A stretch of DNA of 64,000 bases from Bacteroidaceae bacterium (GTDB lineage: Bacteria > Bacteroidota > Bacteroidia > Bacteroidales > Bacteroidaceae), in assembly GCA_017940185.1 (NCBI GenBank), contig JAGAZE010000027.1, positions 1 to 64,000 of the forward strand, in the 5' to 3' direction. Position 1 is the first letter of the stretch; each line of letters starts with the position of its first letter. Shown piece after piece: positions 8,299 through 17,699 of this stretch. The notes under the pieces are model-generated. The model saw nothing but the letters and a program-made list of their open reading frames with translations, did not search any database and was not told the origin of the DNA. The position numbers were made by a program, and so were the translations under genes.

Positions 8299-11200
8299 TT
8301 ATTTCACAACGATTTTCTTTCCGTCCTTGATGTATACACCACGTTTCGCAGTGCGTGCATCCACCTTGCGGCCGCTCAGGTCGTAGACATCGCCCGACAG
8401 CGAGTTCGTCAGCTCCAAAGCGTCAATGCCCGTCACTACTTCGCCGTCAACACTCATGCTGACGCCAGAGGGATTGGTGCCCTCAGGAAGGAGGAAGTAG
8501 GCATGATAGCCACGCAGCGAAGCATTGGCACCCGCAAGCTTGATATGACCGGAAGGAATGAGACCATACCACGTATCCGTCATAGAGCCCGATGCTATCG
8601 GAGCAAACGTACCCTGACAGGTGGCACCGCCGTACTGATCGGACTTCGCAATAGAGGTGAAGTTCACATACGTGATGATGTAACCGGGCTCGGCTATTTC
8701 GGGAACATTCTCGCAATATACCAGATAAGGATAGCCTGCATAGCGACGGCTGGCTGTGGAGAACTGCAGCTCCCCATTTTGGAAGGCGTTGAGCTGATAG
8801 CACTTCCATCCCTCGCCGAAGAGAGCTGTCAAGTCGGCATCGGTCAATGCAAATGGCATGCAGATGGTGTTCCAACCTTGTTTGGCGGAGTACTTCACAA
8901 CGACTTTGTCCTGATAGCCGGAAGGCATTTCAGCAAGAGCCGACAGCTCGTCAAGCACAATGGCTGCCTTGGTAGTGATATCCACGGTGTCGCTCGTCAG
9001 TTCAAGGTTCTCGTTGGACACTACGATGTATGCCTGACCGCTGATCATTTCATTGAGACGCACCGGTATCACAAAGTCTTTCGTACCGTTGGCAGGAACA
9101 GTCTCAGTCACGGCTTCGCCATACTGTGTTCCATCAATGTAGAACTTGGCGGTCATCTCTTCATCCTTGCCTGCCAGTTCCTTCACCGTCACACTCACCT
9201 GATGGTCGCCATACTGGGTGAAGGTAGCACGGATGTTCTGACTGGAGATGATAGCATCGTGATCTTTCGGGGCCAGTTGCATACCATTGAAGTTGTCAAC
9301 GCCATTACCGCTGTATGAAGAGGTGAAGCGCAGATAGTAGTAACCCTCGGCTGGAGCAACAAATTGCATGTCGAGCTTCGCACCACGAGTGGTCACGCCA
9401 TTATCCTGCGGACGGTAGTAGCCCACATAGCCTGTCGCAGTGCTCGCAGTAAGACCCGCAATGTCTACTACAGTCCACGTGGCTTTCTCGTCGTTGGAGT
9501 ACTCTACCTTGATGCCCTCATCGTCCCAGTCGTAGTAGGCTTCCCACATCACCACGTCGCCTTCGTTGGCATGCAGACGCGGAGTTATCAGCGTGGCGTC
9601 CTTAGCTGAAGCGATGGCAAGATAGGTGCTGTTGGGATTCGTGGTATACGACTTTGTCGTCACAGAGAAACTGGATGCTACCCAACCGGTGGGCATCGCT
9701 CCCCCCTCGAAGTCCTCATCCCATGCATTGGGATCCATCGCCTTGGCTGTGGCAGCAATGGTGTAGACAAGCGATTCGTTGTAGGTCGGTGTTACGGTGA
9801 TGTTCGCAGCCTTGTTGCCATAGTTGCCTTCAGCGTAGTTGAAGGTGATGGTAAAGTCTGCCGTTTCGCCGCCTGCAATGTTCAGTTGTGCGGGAGCAAC
9901 GCTGAAGTCTGTCGTGTTGTCTGAAGCAATGTTCACGGTAAGGGTGCCGGTGCCGGCGTTCTTCACGGTGTACGTCTTGCTGTCGCTTTCGGTCTTCTTA
10001 CCAAATGCTGCAGCACCCGTCGTTACCATCTCAAACATCGGGGCATTCTGGTTGAGGTGGAAACCGTTGACGGCATTCATCACGATGCCGTTGCCGTCGA
10101 AGCGAATCTTGTAATTGCCAGCCTCCAAGCCATCAATGTAGAACACTTTGTATTCAGTGTCACTCAGTTCGGTATTGGCAATGGTTTTCAGCAGAGTAAA
10201 CTCTCCACCGTCTTTTGAAATATAAATAGGCAGAGTGCAACTCCAAGTGTTGTTCTTCTTTATTTCGATGGCCATCTTTTCTCCTTCCGCTACGGTAAGG
10301 GCAGGAGTTATAAGACGGGCATTGGTTGAAGTACCTATGGCAGTACCATTGGAGAACGACCACTGATAGTTGGTGTATGTGCTACCGCTCTCCATAGTCC
10401 ATCCGTCGGGCAGTGCATTGCCGTCGAAGGTCTCGGTAAAGAGGGTGTTGTCCATCACATATCCACTGACAGGAATAGAGAGCTCTTCCACATCAATAGC
10501 GTTCGTATGTAGTTGGAGAGTAAAGTCTTTCGCTCCCGGAACGGTAGTATCGAGGATTACCGAGAAGGTTGCGGTGCCGTTGTTTGCAGGTACGGTAAGC
10601 TTGTTGTCGGTGATGCCTTGTACGGTGATGCCTTCGGGTATGGTGAACGTTATCACCATGTCTTCACTACCCTTGTTGGTAACGGTGAAAGTCTTGGAGG
10701 CCTCACTGTTCTGCTCTGACATTCCGAAATCAGCACTATTGTTGTCGATGGCGAACTTGGCACCGGAAAGCAACTTGCCACCATAAATGTGAGTGAGGTG
10801 GAAATACCATCCCGAGAAGCGGATAAACTTAGTTCCCGCAGGTATTGTTACAGCACGTTGCGTCCATTCGCCGTACACATCGTCGGTGAAAGTCTGCAGA
10901 TCAGTGAAGGTGGTACCGTCTGTAGAGGTCTGGATGGTAATGCTCGAACTTGCGTAACTGCTGGAAGCATACTTTGATGTCTTGAAGTAGAGTTTCTCGT
11001 TTTCTTCGAATGACAGCACAGGCGAAGTCAGCGTTCCCCTGTAAGATTGGCTTGAACCTTTATATGAAGCGTATCCGCCTAATTCCTCATCTTGAGTATA
11101 CACCCAATTATAAGAGGAGCTATACTGTGTGTACGTCCAATCAGCGGGCAACTGTCCGTCGGAGAAGTCGACAAACAACTTGCTGGGGTCCTTGATGGTT

Positions 11201-12087
11201 GCTTTCAGATTGATTGTCACGGCTTCAAGTCCTGTTGCTGTCGGTGTAAACACGACAGTACCTTCTGCATCGCCGAAAGCCTCGGGGGCTTCGATGCTGA
11301 CTGTTTTCTCTTCTTTTCCCGCAAGTGTCACGGTGGTCTCGCTTGCTGTAAAGCCACCGGTGGTTGCAATGTTCACCGTTACGCTTTCAGTACCGGGATT
11401 TCTGAGCGTGAACGACGTGGTGCCCTTCGGATTGATAAGTCCGGGATAGTTGAATGTGTCACCACTGTTGAAGCCCTTCACCTTGAATGCAGGGCCTTCG
11501 GCTGCTGCCTCATACACAAAGGTTGTCTTTGGAATAAAAGCCCTGCCGGTAGCTCCGACGCTGGAAAGAGATGTCGAATTGTACCCGCTTACAGCAGAGT
11601 TGTAGCTTTGGCCTACTCCGTAAAAAGAAGAAGAAGCATAAACGCCTTTCACTGTCTGGTAGATACCGACAAGAAGGTTTCCGCCGTTGTAGGTGTAATT
11701 CTCTGTAAAGTCAATCGTCATTACCGAAGAAGTGCCGTCTAACAGTCCCTCATAAACGACAGTAGCATCGTCTGTTCCAAGGTAAGCACTCATTACGGTA
11801 TTGTCCACTTCTTTCAGGAAGATCTGGAAAGTACCTGTCCATTTTTTCGTAGCGGCTGTCTTCAGATAGAACTTCAGGGCGGTAATGGAACTGCCGTTCA
11901 TTGCTGCCAGGTCTGCTGCAGGAATGACAAACTCGCATTTCAAGTAGGCATCTGCCCAGTTTCCGTAAATGGGCACATACTCGTTGGAGTTGGTCCCGTC
12001 ATAGACGGTCAACTCTTCAGCTAAAACCTTGTGGCTCATTCCGAAAAACAGAACAAGTGACAATAATAGTAATGTCTTGATTCTCAT
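8299..12087 (-). CDS. Large modular T9SS surface protein with three Ig/jelly-roll repeats
   Basis: This 1262-residue protein has a signal peptide of about 23 residues and an N-terminal beta domain (25-195). Three consecutive modules follow, each pairing an Ig-like choice-of-anchor-D type unit with a choice-of-anchor-J jelly roll: 198-450, 446-680 and 682-945. The jelly rolls begin FSDGQLPADW, ETFDGNALPDGW and DEDFEGGAMPTGW. A CARDB-like domain (about 946-1045) and a WNTICMPF domain (about 1070-1190), seen in many Prevotella surface proteins, precede the T9SS sorting domain (VYDLSGRKV...RGVYIKDGKKIVV). It is probably a surface adhesin. It is paralogous in its ends to both neighbours and has its own -7 box at 12145. 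Confidence 0.75.
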   Translation of the reverse strand: MRIKTLLLLSLVLFFGMSHKVLAEELTVYDGTNSNEYVPIYGNWADAYLKCEFVIPAADLAAMNGSSITALKFYLKTAATKKWTGTFQIFLKEVDNTVMSAYLGTDDATVVYEGLLDGTSSVMTIDFTENYTYNGGNLLVGIYQTVKGVYASSSFYGVGQSYNSAVSGYNSTSLSSVGATGRAFIPKTTFVYEAAAEGPAFKVKGFNSGDTFNYPGLINPKGTTSFTLRNPGTESVTVNIATTGGFTASETTVTLAGKEEKTVSIEAPEAFGDAEGTVVFTPTATGLEAVTINLKATIKDPSKLFVDFSDGQLPADWTYTQYSSSYNWVYTQDEELGGYASYKGSSQSYRGTLTSPVLSFEENEKLYFKTSKYASSSYASSSITIQTSTDGTTFTDLQTFTDDVYGEWTQRAVTIPAGTKFIRFSGWYFHLTHIYGGKLLSGAKFAIDNNSADFGMSEQNSEASKTFTVTNKGSEDMVITFTIPEGITVQGITDNKLTVPANNGTATFSVILDTTVPGAKDFTLQLHTNAIDVEELSIPVSGYVMDNTLFTETFDGNALPDGWTMESGSTYTNYQWSFSNGTAIGTSTNARLITPALTVAEGEKMAIEIKKNNTWSCTLPIYISKDGGEFTLLKTIANTELSDTEYKVFYIDGLEAGNYKIRFDGNGIVMNAVNGFHLNQNAPMFEMVTTGAAAFGKKTESDSKTYTVKNAGTGTLTVNIASDNTTDFSVAPAQLNIAGGETADFTITFNYAEGNYGNKAANITVTPTYNESLVYTIAATAKAMDPNAWDEDFEGGAMPTGWVASSFSVTTKSYTTNPNSTYLAIASAKDATLITPRLHANEGDVVMWEAYYDWDDEGIKVEYSNDEKATWTVVDIAGLTASTATGYVGYYRPQDNGVTTRGAKLDMQFVAPAEGYYYLRFTSSYSGNGVDNFNGMQLAPKDHDAIISSQNIRATFTQYGDHQVSVTVKELAGKDEEMTAKFYIDGTQYGEAVTETVPANGTKDFVIPVRLNEMISGQAYIVVSNENLELTSDTVDITTKAAIVLDELSALAEMPSGYQDKVVVKYSAKQGWNTICMPFALTDADLTALFGEGWKCYQLNAFQNGELQFSTASRRYAGYPYLVYCENVPEIAEPGYIITYVNFTSIAKSDQYGGATCQGTFAPIASGSMTDTWYGLIPSGHIKLAGANASLRGYHAYFLLPEGTNPSGVSMSVDGEVVTGIDALELTNSLSGDVYDLSGRKVDARTAKRGVYIKDGKKIVVK

Positions 12088-12144
12088 AAGCGTTATGTAA
12101 TAGTTAGATTATAGTTTATCACACAGTGGGAATTATATCTATCG

Positions 12145-12152
12145 CAAAGGTA
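12145..12152 (-). promoter_or_regulatory. Probable -7 box of the 1262-residue T9SS protein
   Basis: Plus-strand CAAAGGTA reads TACCTTTG on the minus strand, 58 bases before the start at 12087. With the terminator at 12212-12248 this makes the gene a separate transcription unit. Confidence 0.55.
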
Positions 12153-12211
12153 CACTTATTATTTATATAAATAGAAAAATCCGAAAAAAATGAGGCCACT
12201 ATAAACAAAAG

Positions 12212-12248
12212 TCTCACACAAGGGACTGATGGAGTCCCCTGTGTGAGA
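12212..12248 (-). terminator. Terminator of the 1058-residue T9SS protein gene
   Basis: Inverted arms of 16 bases (12212-12227 and 12233-12248, one mismatch) close on a 5-base loop. Read on the minus strand the stem is followed by CTTTTGTTT. It lies 18 bases after the stop at 12266. Confidence 0.75.
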
Positions 12249-12265
12249 AATGTGATAAGCGCAAG

Positions 12266-15200
12266 TTACCTGACAACTTTCTTTCCGTTCTCTATATACA
12301 CTCCTTTGGGAAGTGCTGTGGTCTTCTTCCACTTTCTGCCGCTAAGATCATAGACAGCATGGTTGTCGTTATTGCGCTGGTCAGTGGGAGCGGTGATGCC
12401 ATTCGTGGCCTTGTCAAACACTTCAATATTGTCTATCACCACAGAGGAGAAGTCGCTTCCTGCACTCGCCATGGCAAAGCGAACAATCACATAAGGCGAT
12501 GCTTTCAACGGCGACAAGTCGACCTCAACATGCTTCCAGCCCGATTCCGTCTCCTTCGTAAAGTCAATATCGGCCACCGACAGCAAAGCACTCTGCGGAA
12601 GCTTGTCTACATACACCAGCAACGAAGCCTGATGCCCCGCTTCAGCATAGTACCAGAAACTCAACATCGGAGCACTTGACTCGGCAATGCTTACCTTGCC
12701 CGTACTGAATATACCAAAGTTGCTGTAGTTGGGGGTGAAACAGAGTGCTGCGCCGTCGCCGTCAGCAGACTTGTCGCTCACAAGGGTGAAGTTGCGGCTA
12801 AACTCTTCCCCCTCAAACCATACAAACTGATTCGTGTGCAACCCCTTGCTGAAAGTCTCTTGGAAAGGCAAAGCGTAAGGAGCACCAACCACGAGGCTGT
12901 TCGTTGCCGTCAGCGGGCCATAACCGGCAGCCGAATGGGCATCAACGGCGTAGTAGAGCAACTTCTGATCACCAGTCGATGTCGGCTCACCTGTGTCGTA
13001 GGGCTGAGATATGTTGTCCTGCAACGGGTCTGCATAGCCGTCGTCAGATATGGTGTAGAGGTTGAAGGTCAGCGCATCAGGGTTGATATACCTACCATAA
13101 TATCCCGTCGTGGGCACCGTCCATGTCACGTAGGCTGTCTCACCATTGTCACGCAACAGCACGTCTGTCAGCGCCGAAGGACGATCCACACCAATAAAGG
13201 CCTCCTGCGACACCTTCTCGCCGGCAGCTGCATCCACATAGGCAACAACAGTCAGCGTGTTGTAGCCGTTAGACAAGCCCGAGCATGCAATGGTGCACGA
13301 CTCGCCAGGAGCAGGATTGGCAATAGTGCCAACCACGTTGCCACTCTTGTTCAACACATCTATCTTCGTGATAGATGTCAGCGCCTCGTTACGAATGTTT
13401 TGTGTGGGTGCTGTACATTGCACCGTAGCCGTCAGTGCGCCCTTTTCACCAGCAGTGATACTCAGGTCGGTCACCGCCTTGGGAGCCGTGCCTGCCATCG
13501 GAGCACCAATGTTGATGGTGTTCAGTAGCAGTTGGTCTGATTTGGCATTGCTGATGGCGTGGAAAGCTATCCGATATATTCCATCCTCCTCAGGGATTAT
13601 TTCCTCCTCAAAGGTCATGTCGCTGACATCATCCACATCGTAGGTACCTATTATCTTATAGGCAGAAAAGTCATCACCGCTACCGAAAAGCACTTCTACC
13701 TTCTGGTCGTATGAAGCCGGACTGTAGGCCTTGCGCGCAGTAAATGTCAACGGATATTTACCGCCACGCTCCATGCGCAGCATAGGTGTCAGCAGATAGT
13801 CGTCGTCGGCAACCGTAGTGCTCGCAGTAATGCTTGCCGCATCTACAGTCGTGCCGGAATAGCTGTAGTATTTGTGGAAACGTACCCATGTCTTGCCATC
13901 GCCATTGGCATCTACCACCGTGAAGCGGTCAAATCCTGCCTGCGTGGCGAAGTCCTCGCTGAAAGGAGGCACAAGGGCATCACCCAACACAATGCTGTTG
14001 CTTGCTGTCGACGCACCTTGCAGCTCGCCGTTCCAAGGGGTAACCTCATAGTAGTACGACTTCAGCTCGCCACTGTTTGAAAGGGATTCCGAAAAGGATG
14101 TCTCAGCCGTATGCTCTGCCACCAAAACATTGCCAGGCTGACGACGCACATCGTAGCGAAGATTGGCGGTTGTCAGCTCCTTGCCATGAACGCCCAGCGT
14201 AGGAGCTGTCCACGACAATTCGGCCTTGCCAGAGGAAGTGTTGTACCACAAACGCAAATCGCTCACACCCTTAGGAGTGTCACGACCCACGTAAAGCGAC
14301 AACCTTACAGGCAAACTCGAGCCCTTATCGTTGCTCACCACCACGCGCAGCTCCGTCTCGCCGCTCTGAGGCACAGTCACCTCCTCCGACACCGAGGCGC
14401 CAGGAGCAGCAGTGCCCGTGCCTACCGACGCACCATTCGCATATATGGTGTAAGTCAGCGCACCTGTTAGGGCATTATCGTCCTCATCAAGCGTGGGCAT
14501 GGTAAAGCTGACCGTTCCCGTAGTGCGCTCGCCAACAAAGTCTGCCGACAAATCGGTGGCAACAGAAGGAGTACCGGCAGCAGAAGGAGATATCCACATG
14601 TTCACCAAATAAGCATTGTCGGGAACATCCATCACCTTACTGCATGTCACAGCACCTATGGTAGGAGTAATGGCATACAAAACACTCTTCATGCCCGTCG
14701 TCACATAACTCCAATACAACTTGCCCGAACGGGCATCCCAAGCCATACTGCTGGGATAGGTGGAGATGTCGGATATGCCCAGTTCGCCCAAAGGATAAAG
14801 CGTAGCATCGGTCTTGTCGATGATATACAGATAACCGTCCTGACCAACGCCATAAAGCAAACCGTTGTCGGCAGCGGCCAAAGCTGCAAAAGGCGTCTGC
14901 ACATCACCGATAATGGTCTTCTTAGGCTTGTCGGTGGAAAAGTCTATCGTAGCCAGTTTACGGCCCAACACCTGCATGTCAAGGTTGAAGTTGTAGAAAA
15001 TGCCAAAGTCTTGACCCGTCACAGCATCGTGAGTGATGCCGCACGAAGATATCAAATTAGCATAAGTGTTGTCCATCACCACCGACTTCGTGCGCTGCCA
15101 GGTGGCCATGTCGTATTCCACATGATAGATGGAATACGTGTTCGCACCAAGGTAGGCATCCCACTGCTGTTGGAAGTGGATGCCCTTCATCAAGCCGTCC

Positions 15201-15442
15201 ACATATACAGCACCGCCTAGTGGGGCAAGATACACGTCGTTGCCATCGCTCAGCTGCGTGAGCGTGCCGCCAGGGGTGGCAACAAGGCGGTAGATGCCGG
15301 CAAAAGAGTTGGTTGACGTCCACGAATCGGCCTTCACCACACCGGCGATAATCTTTGGAACATTGTCCGATGCCGATACGCATAACGGAAAAAACAGCGC
15401 TAGCAAAAGCGCACGAAAATGAAGTGTAACGGTTCTCATCAT
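12266..15442 (-). CDS. Large T9SS surface protein with propeller-like, Fn3 and jelly-roll domains
   Basis: This 1058-residue protein has a signal peptide ending SVSA or thereabouts (LLLALFFPLCVSA). Residues about 27-290 form repeated short beta units (LLYGVGQDGYLYIIDK, GKLYWSYVT) like a propeller. Fibronectin-III-like segments (about 295-490) with the typical APGASVSEEVTVP turn follow. Two choice-of-anchor-J jelly rolls begin near 490 (FSEDFATQAGFDRFTVVD) and near 850 (LPFQETFSKG), separated by more Fn3-like sequence. The sorting domain ends VYDLSGRKW...KGVYIENGKKVVR. It is probably an adhesin or glycan-binding protein delivered by T9SS. It is closed by its own terminator. Confidence 0.75.
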   Translation of the reverse strand: MMRTVTLHFRALLLALFFPLCVSASDNVPKIIAGVVKADSWTSTNSFAGIYRLVATPGGTLTQLSDGNDVYLAPLGGAVYVDGLMKGIHFQQQWDAYLGANTYSIYHVEYDMATWQRTKSVVMDNTYANLISSCGITHDAVTGQDFGIFYNFNLDMQVLGRKLATIDFSTDKPKKTIIGDVQTPFAALAAADNGLLYGVGQDGYLYIIDKTDATLYPLGELGISDISTYPSSMAWDARSGKLYWSYVTTGMKSVLYAITPTIGAVTCSKVMDVPDNAYLVNMWISPSAAGTPSVATDLSADFVGERTTGTVSFTMPTLDEDDNALTGALTYTIYANGASVGTGTAAPGASVSEEVTVPQSGETELRVVVSNDKGSSLPVRLSLYVGRDTPKGVSDLRLWYNTSSGKAELSWTAPTLGVHGKELTTANLRYDVRRQPGNVLVAEHTAETSFSESLSNSGELKSYYYEVTPWNGELQGASTASNSIVLGDALVPPFSEDFATQAGFDRFTVVDANGDGKTWVRFHKYYSYSGTTVDAASITASTTVADDDYLLTPMLRMERGGKYPLTFTARKAYSPASYDQKVEVLFGSGDDFSAYKIIGTYDVDDVSDMTFEEEIIPEEDGIYRIAFHAISNAKSDQLLLNTINIGAPMAGTAPKAVTDLSITAGEKGALTATVQCTAPTQNIRNEALTSITKIDVLNKSGNVVGTIANPAPGESCTIACSGLSNGYNTLTVVAYVDAAAGEKVSQEAFIGVDRPSALTDVLLRDNGETAYVTWTVPTTGYYGRYINPDALTFNLYTISDDGYADPLQDNISQPYDTGEPTSTGDQKLLYYAVDAHSAAGYGPLTATNSLVVGAPYALPFQETFSKGLHTNQFVWFEGEEFSRNFTLVSDKSADGDGAALCFTPNYSNFGIFSTGKVSIAESSAPMLSFWYYAEAGHQASLLVYVDKLPQSALLSVADIDFTKETESGWKHVEVDLSPLKASPYVIVRFAMASAGSDFSSVVIDNIEVFDKATNGITAPTDQRNNDNHAVYDLSGRKWKKTTALPKGVYIENGKKVVR

Positions 15443-15595
15443 ATAAAGTTTAATTTAAGTTGAATTTCATTCTTAACTCTCTTGCCGCAACAACAGCCAT
15501 GCAAGCACGCCATTGTCTTCGGTCTGAAGAAAGCGTTTTGTTCCTATCTTTTTTCCTCTCCTATCACTCTCACCCCAAGCACCTGAACGGCCAAC

Positions 15596-16432
15596 TCACT
15601 CCAAGTCGATATGCTCGGCGCGGACGTCCGTGCGTAGGAAGGTGTGCGCATGCGTCTGAAACGTCTCCGGCTGTTCCGTAGTCAGATAGTGCGTGCGGCT
15701 GCCACGAGTGCAACGAGCATCCATCTCAGGATGACGGAGCAAATACTGCTGCAGACTCTTGGCAACATGCATGCCCTGAGCCATGATGTGCGTACCGGTA
15801 GGAGCAAACAACTCTATCTTCGGCAGCAGCAAAGGATAGTGCGTGCAGCCCAAAATCAGTGTGTCGATAAGAGGGTCCTTCGACAGAATATTGCCAATGC
15901 GCTTGCGCACAAAGTAGTCTGCACCCTCACTGTCCACCTCGCCGTATTCCACCAGCGGAACCCAGAAAGGACAAGCTTCGCCGCTAACCTTCATCTGAGG
16001 ATACATCTTACGTATCTCTATGGCATAGCTCTCACTGCGTATCGTACCCTCAGTGGCCAAAATGCCCACATGACCATTGTGAGTGACACTGCCCAATGCT
16101 TCGACAGTGGGACGAATCACACCCAACACCCGACGCTCCTTGTCCCACAAGGGCAAGTCGTGCTGCTGAATGCTGCGCAAAGCCTTGGCAGATGCCGTGT
16201 TGCAAGCCAAAATGATGAGGTGGCAGCCCATCTCAAAAAGCTTGTATACAGCCTGACGAGTGAATGTGTAGACCAACTCAAAAGAGCGAGAGCCATAAGG
16301 AGCACGGGCATTGTCGCCCAAATACAAATAGTCGTACTCGGGTAAATGTCTGCGGATGGCATCCAAAATGGTAAGACCGCCATAACCGCTGTCGAAAACT
16401 CCAATAGGACCGGGAGAGGTAGGAAGATGCAT
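15596..16432 (-). CDS. murI: Glutamate racemase MurI
   Basis: The protein interconverts L- and D-glutamate for peptidoglycan precursors in the cytoplasm. With the ATG at 16432 it has 278 residues, within the family's usual range; an upstream in-frame ATG at 16456 adds eight residues. Diagnostic motifs are GVFDSGYGGL with the Asp-Ser pair at 14-15, and the two catalytic cysteines in ILACNTASA (Cys77) and LILGCTHYPLL (Cys196). It is the last gene of the minus-strand envelope block behind bamA and the Skp-like genes, as in many Bacteroidales. A 176-base gap to the upstream Skp-like gene leaves room for a separate promoter, but none was clear. Confidence 0.95.
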   Translation of the reverse strand: MHLPTSPGPIGVFDSGYGGLTILDAIRRHLPEYDYLYLGDNARAPYGSRSFELVYTFTRQAVYKLFEMGCHLIILACNTASAKALRSIQQHDLPLWDKERRVLGVIRPTVEALGSVTHNGHVGILATEGTIRSESYAIEIRKMYPQMKVSGEACPFWVPLVEYGEVDSEGADYFVRKRIGNILSKDPLIDTLILGCTHYPLLLPKIELFAPTGTHIMAQGMHVAKSLQQYLLRHPEMDARCTRGSRTHYLTTEQPETFQTHAHTFLRTDVRAEHIDLE

Positions 16433-16632
16433 AACGGAAAAGCGACCTCGCCCCATCCCTTAGGAACAGGGGAGGCGGAAAATACATATAGGAAATGCTG
16501 CCTCACCACCCGCAGGAGAGGGATGGGAGATGGTGCAATGTGTCAGTAAGGTAAAGCAGGAGAGCAGTTTCGGCAACATGCTGTGATAGCACGGCAGCGA
16601 CGCAGGGGAAATACAAGATTACCCGCCACTAC

Positions 16633-17139
16633 TTATCGCGTGCGCGCGCGTTCCTTTAATAATAAGGTAATGTCTGTCACTGATGCAGGGTTAATCCAAG
16701 GACATGCCTCATTGTCCGTGTTGAGAATGAAGGCATAGCCGTTTTCCTCGCCCACCTGTTGCAGCAACTGGCGCAGACGCTTGGTCAGAGGAGCCATCAT
16801 CTCCATTTCGGCCTGACGCAACAACCGCTCCGATTCCTGCCTGAAGGCGATGTTCTTCTCCATCAACTCACGCAACTCAGCCTGACGCTTCTTCATAATA
16901 GAAGGCGCAAACGAGCGCTGACCCTCTAAGAAGGCCTCATACTTGGTGTTGAATTCCTGCTCGGCACGCGCCATCTCATCGGCATACTGGCTACGCAGCG
17001 CAGAGAGATTGCGTTGTGCCTCAGCGTAATCGGGCATGCTGCCCAACACCGCCTGCCACGAAAAGCACGCATAAGGTGTCTGAGCGGGCAGAAGGGAAGG
17101 CAACAGCAGAAGGGAGAAAAGCAACAGATGTCTCATCAT
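16633..17139 (-). CDS. Skp/OmpH family periplasmic chaperone (third copy)
   Basis: A 168-residue protein with a signal peptide (MMRHLLLFSLLLLPSLLPA) and a long charged helical region of about 90 residues rich in Glu, Arg and Gln, the jellyfish-tentacle helices of Skp. It ends with the short strand pattern GYAFILNTDNEACPWINPASVTD, which corresponds to the conserved OmpH C-terminal motif. Its start overlaps the stop of the preceding copy by four bases (ATGA), indicating translational coupling. The body is more divergent than the other two copies. The likely role is holding unfolded outer-membrane proteins on the way to BamA. Confidence 0.8.
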   Translation of the reverse strand: MMRHLLLFSLLLLPSLLPAQTPYACFSWQAVLGSMPDYAEAQRNLSALRSQYADEMARAEQEFNTKYEAFLEGQRSFAPSIMKKRQAELRELMEKNIAFRQESERLLRQAEMEMMAPLTKRLRQLLQQVGEENGYAFILNTDNEACPWINPASVTDITLLLKERARTR

Positions 17140-17627
17140 TTCAAGGCAGCCTTAACTTTGGCGGTCACGTCCTCACTCAGTGTCTCGCTGATGTAGGGAA
17201 TGCCACTGCTCACGTCCATGATATAGACATAGCCGCCAGCCTTGCCCACTTGCTTGATGGCTTCCACAAGTTTGTTCATGATGGGCTGCATCTTCTCCTG
17301 CTGCAGCTTGCTTATCTCCTGCTGACCGTCCTGATAGGCCTGGCGCACTTTCTGATCCAGTGCCTCAAGTTCCTTTTCGGTCTCGGCTTTCTTCGAGGCA
17401 CTCATCGTGCTCTCATTCTTCGTGTATTCTTCGTATTTGGACTGGAATTCCTTCTGCATGCTTTTCAACTCGTCTTCCTTCTGCGAAGCTATCTTCTTGA
17501 TGTCGGCCTCGGCCTGGATGTATTCGGGCATGGTGGTCATAATCGACTGAGCGTCGCAGTGGCCGAACTTTTGAGCAAAGAGTGCTGTCGGTGCAATGAG
17601 CAACAGCGAGAGAAGTAGTTTTTTCAT
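17136..17627 (-). CDS. Skp/OmpH family periplasmic chaperone (second copy)
   Basis: The 163-residue protein has a signal peptide ending LFAQ, then KFGHCDAQSIMTTMPEYIQA, the standard OmpH opening. A charged coiled-coil region runs from about 45 to 125. The C-terminal GGYVYIMDVSSGIPYIS...DVTAKV pattern is the family's signature. It lies between two paralogues, 72 bases downstream of the first copy and overlapping the third by four bases. The chaperone function for outer-membrane proteins is inferred from the family and from bamA in the same block. Confidence 0.88.
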   Translation of the reverse strand: MKKLLLSLLLIAPTALFAQKFGHCDAQSIMTTMPEYIQAEADIKKIASQKEDELKSMQKEFQSKYEEYTKNESTMSASKKAETEKELEALDQKVRQAYQDGQQEISKLQQEKMQPIMNKLVEAIKQVGKAGGYVYIMDVSSGIPYISETLSEDVTAKVKAALK

Positions 17628-17699
17628 GTCTGTGTGTAATGGTAATGTGTTATTGTTTTGATGATTGATTGTTCCCGTTCGTTTAATCGGTTGCCGTTA

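Noticed and set aside
8284-9318. 344-codon plus-strand ORF
   Set aside because: Antisense to the 1262-residue T9SS gene; arises from codon bias on the opposite strand.
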